A DNA stretch of 15,226 bases from Anaerolineaceae bacterium (lineage in GTDB: Bacteria; Chloroflexota; Anaerolineae; Anaerolineales; Anaerolineaceae), in contig JACZIY010000231.1 in the NCBI GenBank assembly GCA_014860845.1, positions 1 through 15,226 of the forward strand. The letters run 5' to 3'. Shown piece after piece: positions 14,058-15,226 of the stretch; position 1 is the first letter of the stretch, and each line of letters begins with the position of its first letter. The notes below the pieces were generated by a model. That model saw only the letters and a list, made by a program, of their open reading frames with translations. It ran no database searches and had not been told where the DNA came from. Made by a program: the position numbers and the translations under genes.

Positions 14058-15221
14058 ATGAAACCATCCTATCTCTCGCAACGTGTTGCTGGCCTGAAAC
14101 CTTCAGGGATTCGAAAATTCTTTGATATCGCTGCCACCATGGAGAATGTGATCTCATTGGGAATTGGTGAACCAGATTTTGATTCTCCACCCAGTGTCAT
14201 TCAAGCCGGGATACGCGCGCTGCAGGAAGGTCAAACCCATTACACGTCCAATGCTGGAATCCCAGAACTGCGTGAAAAACTCACAGCACACCTGCAAATG
14301 CTTTACGGAATCCAGTATGACTCAAAAAATGAAGTGATCATAACTGTGGGTGGTTCAGAGGCGCTTTATCTGGCGGCTACTGCTCTGGTCAATGCTGGTG
14401 ATGAAGTCATCATCCCCACGCCTTGTTTTGTCTCCTATCAGGCGCAGGTGATACTAGCAGATGGAATTCCGGTTGAAATTCCCTGTCGCATGGAAGATAA
14501 TTTTGATGTGGATCCAGCAGCGATTGAAGCAGCTATCACCCCGCGAACCCGTGCCATTTTGCTGGGTTTTCCGAATAATCCTACCGGGGCGGTGGCAACT
14601 CGAGAACGTCTTCTGGAGATCGCGCGTATCGCTGAAAAATATGATCTGATTGTGATCTCGGATGAAATCTATGATCGTCTGGTCTATAGTGGACACGAAC
14701 ATGTTTGCTTTCCGACGTTGCCGGGAATGAAAGAACGCACCTTGCTATTAGGTGGCTTCTCGAAAGATTATGCCATGACCGGTTGGCGCATCGGGTACGC
14801 CTTGGGGCCCGCTTCACTCATCGGTGGTCTTGTGCGCATTCATCAATACACGGTCATGTCTTCTCCTACTATTGCGCAAATTGCTGCAGTCGAAGCACTG
14901 GCTGACGTGGATGAAGCCGTGCAGATGATGGTGGAGGAATACGATCGCCGCCGGCAGTATGTGGTGGCTGAGTTTAATCGCATTGGTTTACCTACATTTG
15001 AGCCTAAGGGCGCTTTCTATGCCTTTCCTAAAGTAGGTGTAACTGGTTTAAGTGATGAAGAATTCGCTGAACGTCTGCTGAATGAAGAGAGGGTAGCGAT
15101 CGTACCCGGTTCTGCGTTTGGTGCTGGTGGAGAAGGATTCTGCCGCTGCTCTTATGCCACTTCATTTGAGAAATTGGAACGAGCTATTACGAGGATCGAG
15201 CGGTTTGTGAATAGGCTTTAG
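14058..15221 (+). CDS. PLP-dependent class I/II aminotransferase (aspartate aminotransferase-like)
   Basis: The 387-residue, complete, fold-type I aminotransferase probably transfers the amino group of an amino acid to a 2-oxo acid. Visible are SLGIGEPDFDSPP (N-terminal substrate loop), YTSNAGIPELR, GGSEALYLA (phosphate-binding loop), FPNNPTGAV (Asn174), SDEIYD (Asp202, Tyr205), GGFSKDYAMTGWRIGY (Lys236 forming the Schiff base; Arg244), PKGAFYAFP, and Arg363 in FCRCSYA, which would bind the substrate carboxylate. This is the Ib-type aspartate/aromatic aminotransferase pattern, shared with PatA-like diaminopimelate and MetC-linked enzymes, so the substrate is open. AAGGAG lies 5 bases before the ATG. 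It is 36 bases after the nucleotidyltransferase, with no terminator between. Five bases follow its stop in the window. Confidence 0.9.
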   Translation: MKPSYLSQRVAGLKPSGIRKFFDIAATMENVISLGIGEPDFDSPPSVIQAGIRALQEGQTHYTSNAGIPELREKLTAHLQMLYGIQYDSKNEVIITVGGSEALYLAATALVNAGDEVIIPTPCFVSYQAQVILADGIPVEIPCRMEDNFDVDPAAIEAAITPRTRAILLGFPNNPTGAVATRERLLEIARIAEKYDLIVISDEIYDRLVYSGHEHVCFPTLPGMKERTLLLGGFSKDYAMTGWRIGYALGPASLIGGLVRIHQYTVMSSPTIAQIAAVEALADVDEAVQMMVEEYDRRRQYVVAEFNRIGLPTFEPKGAFYAFPKVGVTGLSDEEFAERLLNEERVAIVPGSAFGAGGEGFCRCSYATSFEKLERAITRIERFVNRL

Positions 15222-15226
15222 GCGTA

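Noticed and set aside
1..15226. Defence island, prophage, toxin-antitoxin or biosynthetic cluster
   Set aside because: Every large frame is accounted for by housekeeping or transport families; no gene with such a signature was found.

Overview
The window holds a compact bacterial chromosomal segment. It is dominated by a purine-biosynthesis operon on the minus strand, followed by a cation/proton antiporter and a small hydrolase-like gene (both minus), then two plus-strand genes, a sugar-phosphate nucleotidyltransferase and a class I aminotransferase. There are no tRNAs, rRNAs, phage genes, transposases or CRISPR arrays. The mid-range GC, the fused PurD-PurM protein, the tandem PurS-like domains on PurL and the iron-sulfur-type PurF suggest an anaerobic or facultative member of the Chloroflexota (Anaerolineae-like). 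That assignment is an inference from gene style, not a database match.

Positions 1-10154 (minus strand, read from high to low coordinate): purSL, purQ, purC, purE, purF, purDM (fusion), purN and purH, the last cut off by the window edge. Neighbouring genes overlap by 1-8 bases or are at most 13 bases apart, and one candidate promoter lies just upstream of purSL, so this is very probably one transcript. It encodes every step from PRPP to IMP except adenylosuccinate lyase (PurB). There is no purK. This fits the PurE protein, which has the signature of class II PurE (direct AIR carboxylase), not of the class I N5-CAIR mutase that needs PurK. The order PurD-PurM (fused) then PurN (overlapping) is the same as the domain order of the eukaryotic GART trifunctional enzyme.

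Positions 10249-12078 (minus): a CPA1-type Na+/H+ antiporter with a long cytoplasmic tail ending in an RCK_C/TrkA_C-like domain. Its upstream spacer carries a heptanucleotide tandem repeat (12120-12161). Positions 12202-12816 (minus): a small, A/T-richer gene whose motifs suggest the N-formylglutamate amidohydrolase-like fold.

Positions 12817-13010: a divergent intergenic region. It contains a folded palindromic element (12853-12915; two adjacent hairpins closed by an outer stem) and two overlapping divergent promoter candidates. Positions 13011-15221 (plus): the nucleotidyltransferase with a TTG start and a left-handed beta-helix tail, then the PLP aminotransferase, probably cotranscribed.

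The window shows no defence system or other obviously undescribed system. The points most worth following are the architecture of the purine enzymes (PurDM fusion next to purN, class II PurE without PurK, double PurS on PurL) and the two noncoding repeat structures.
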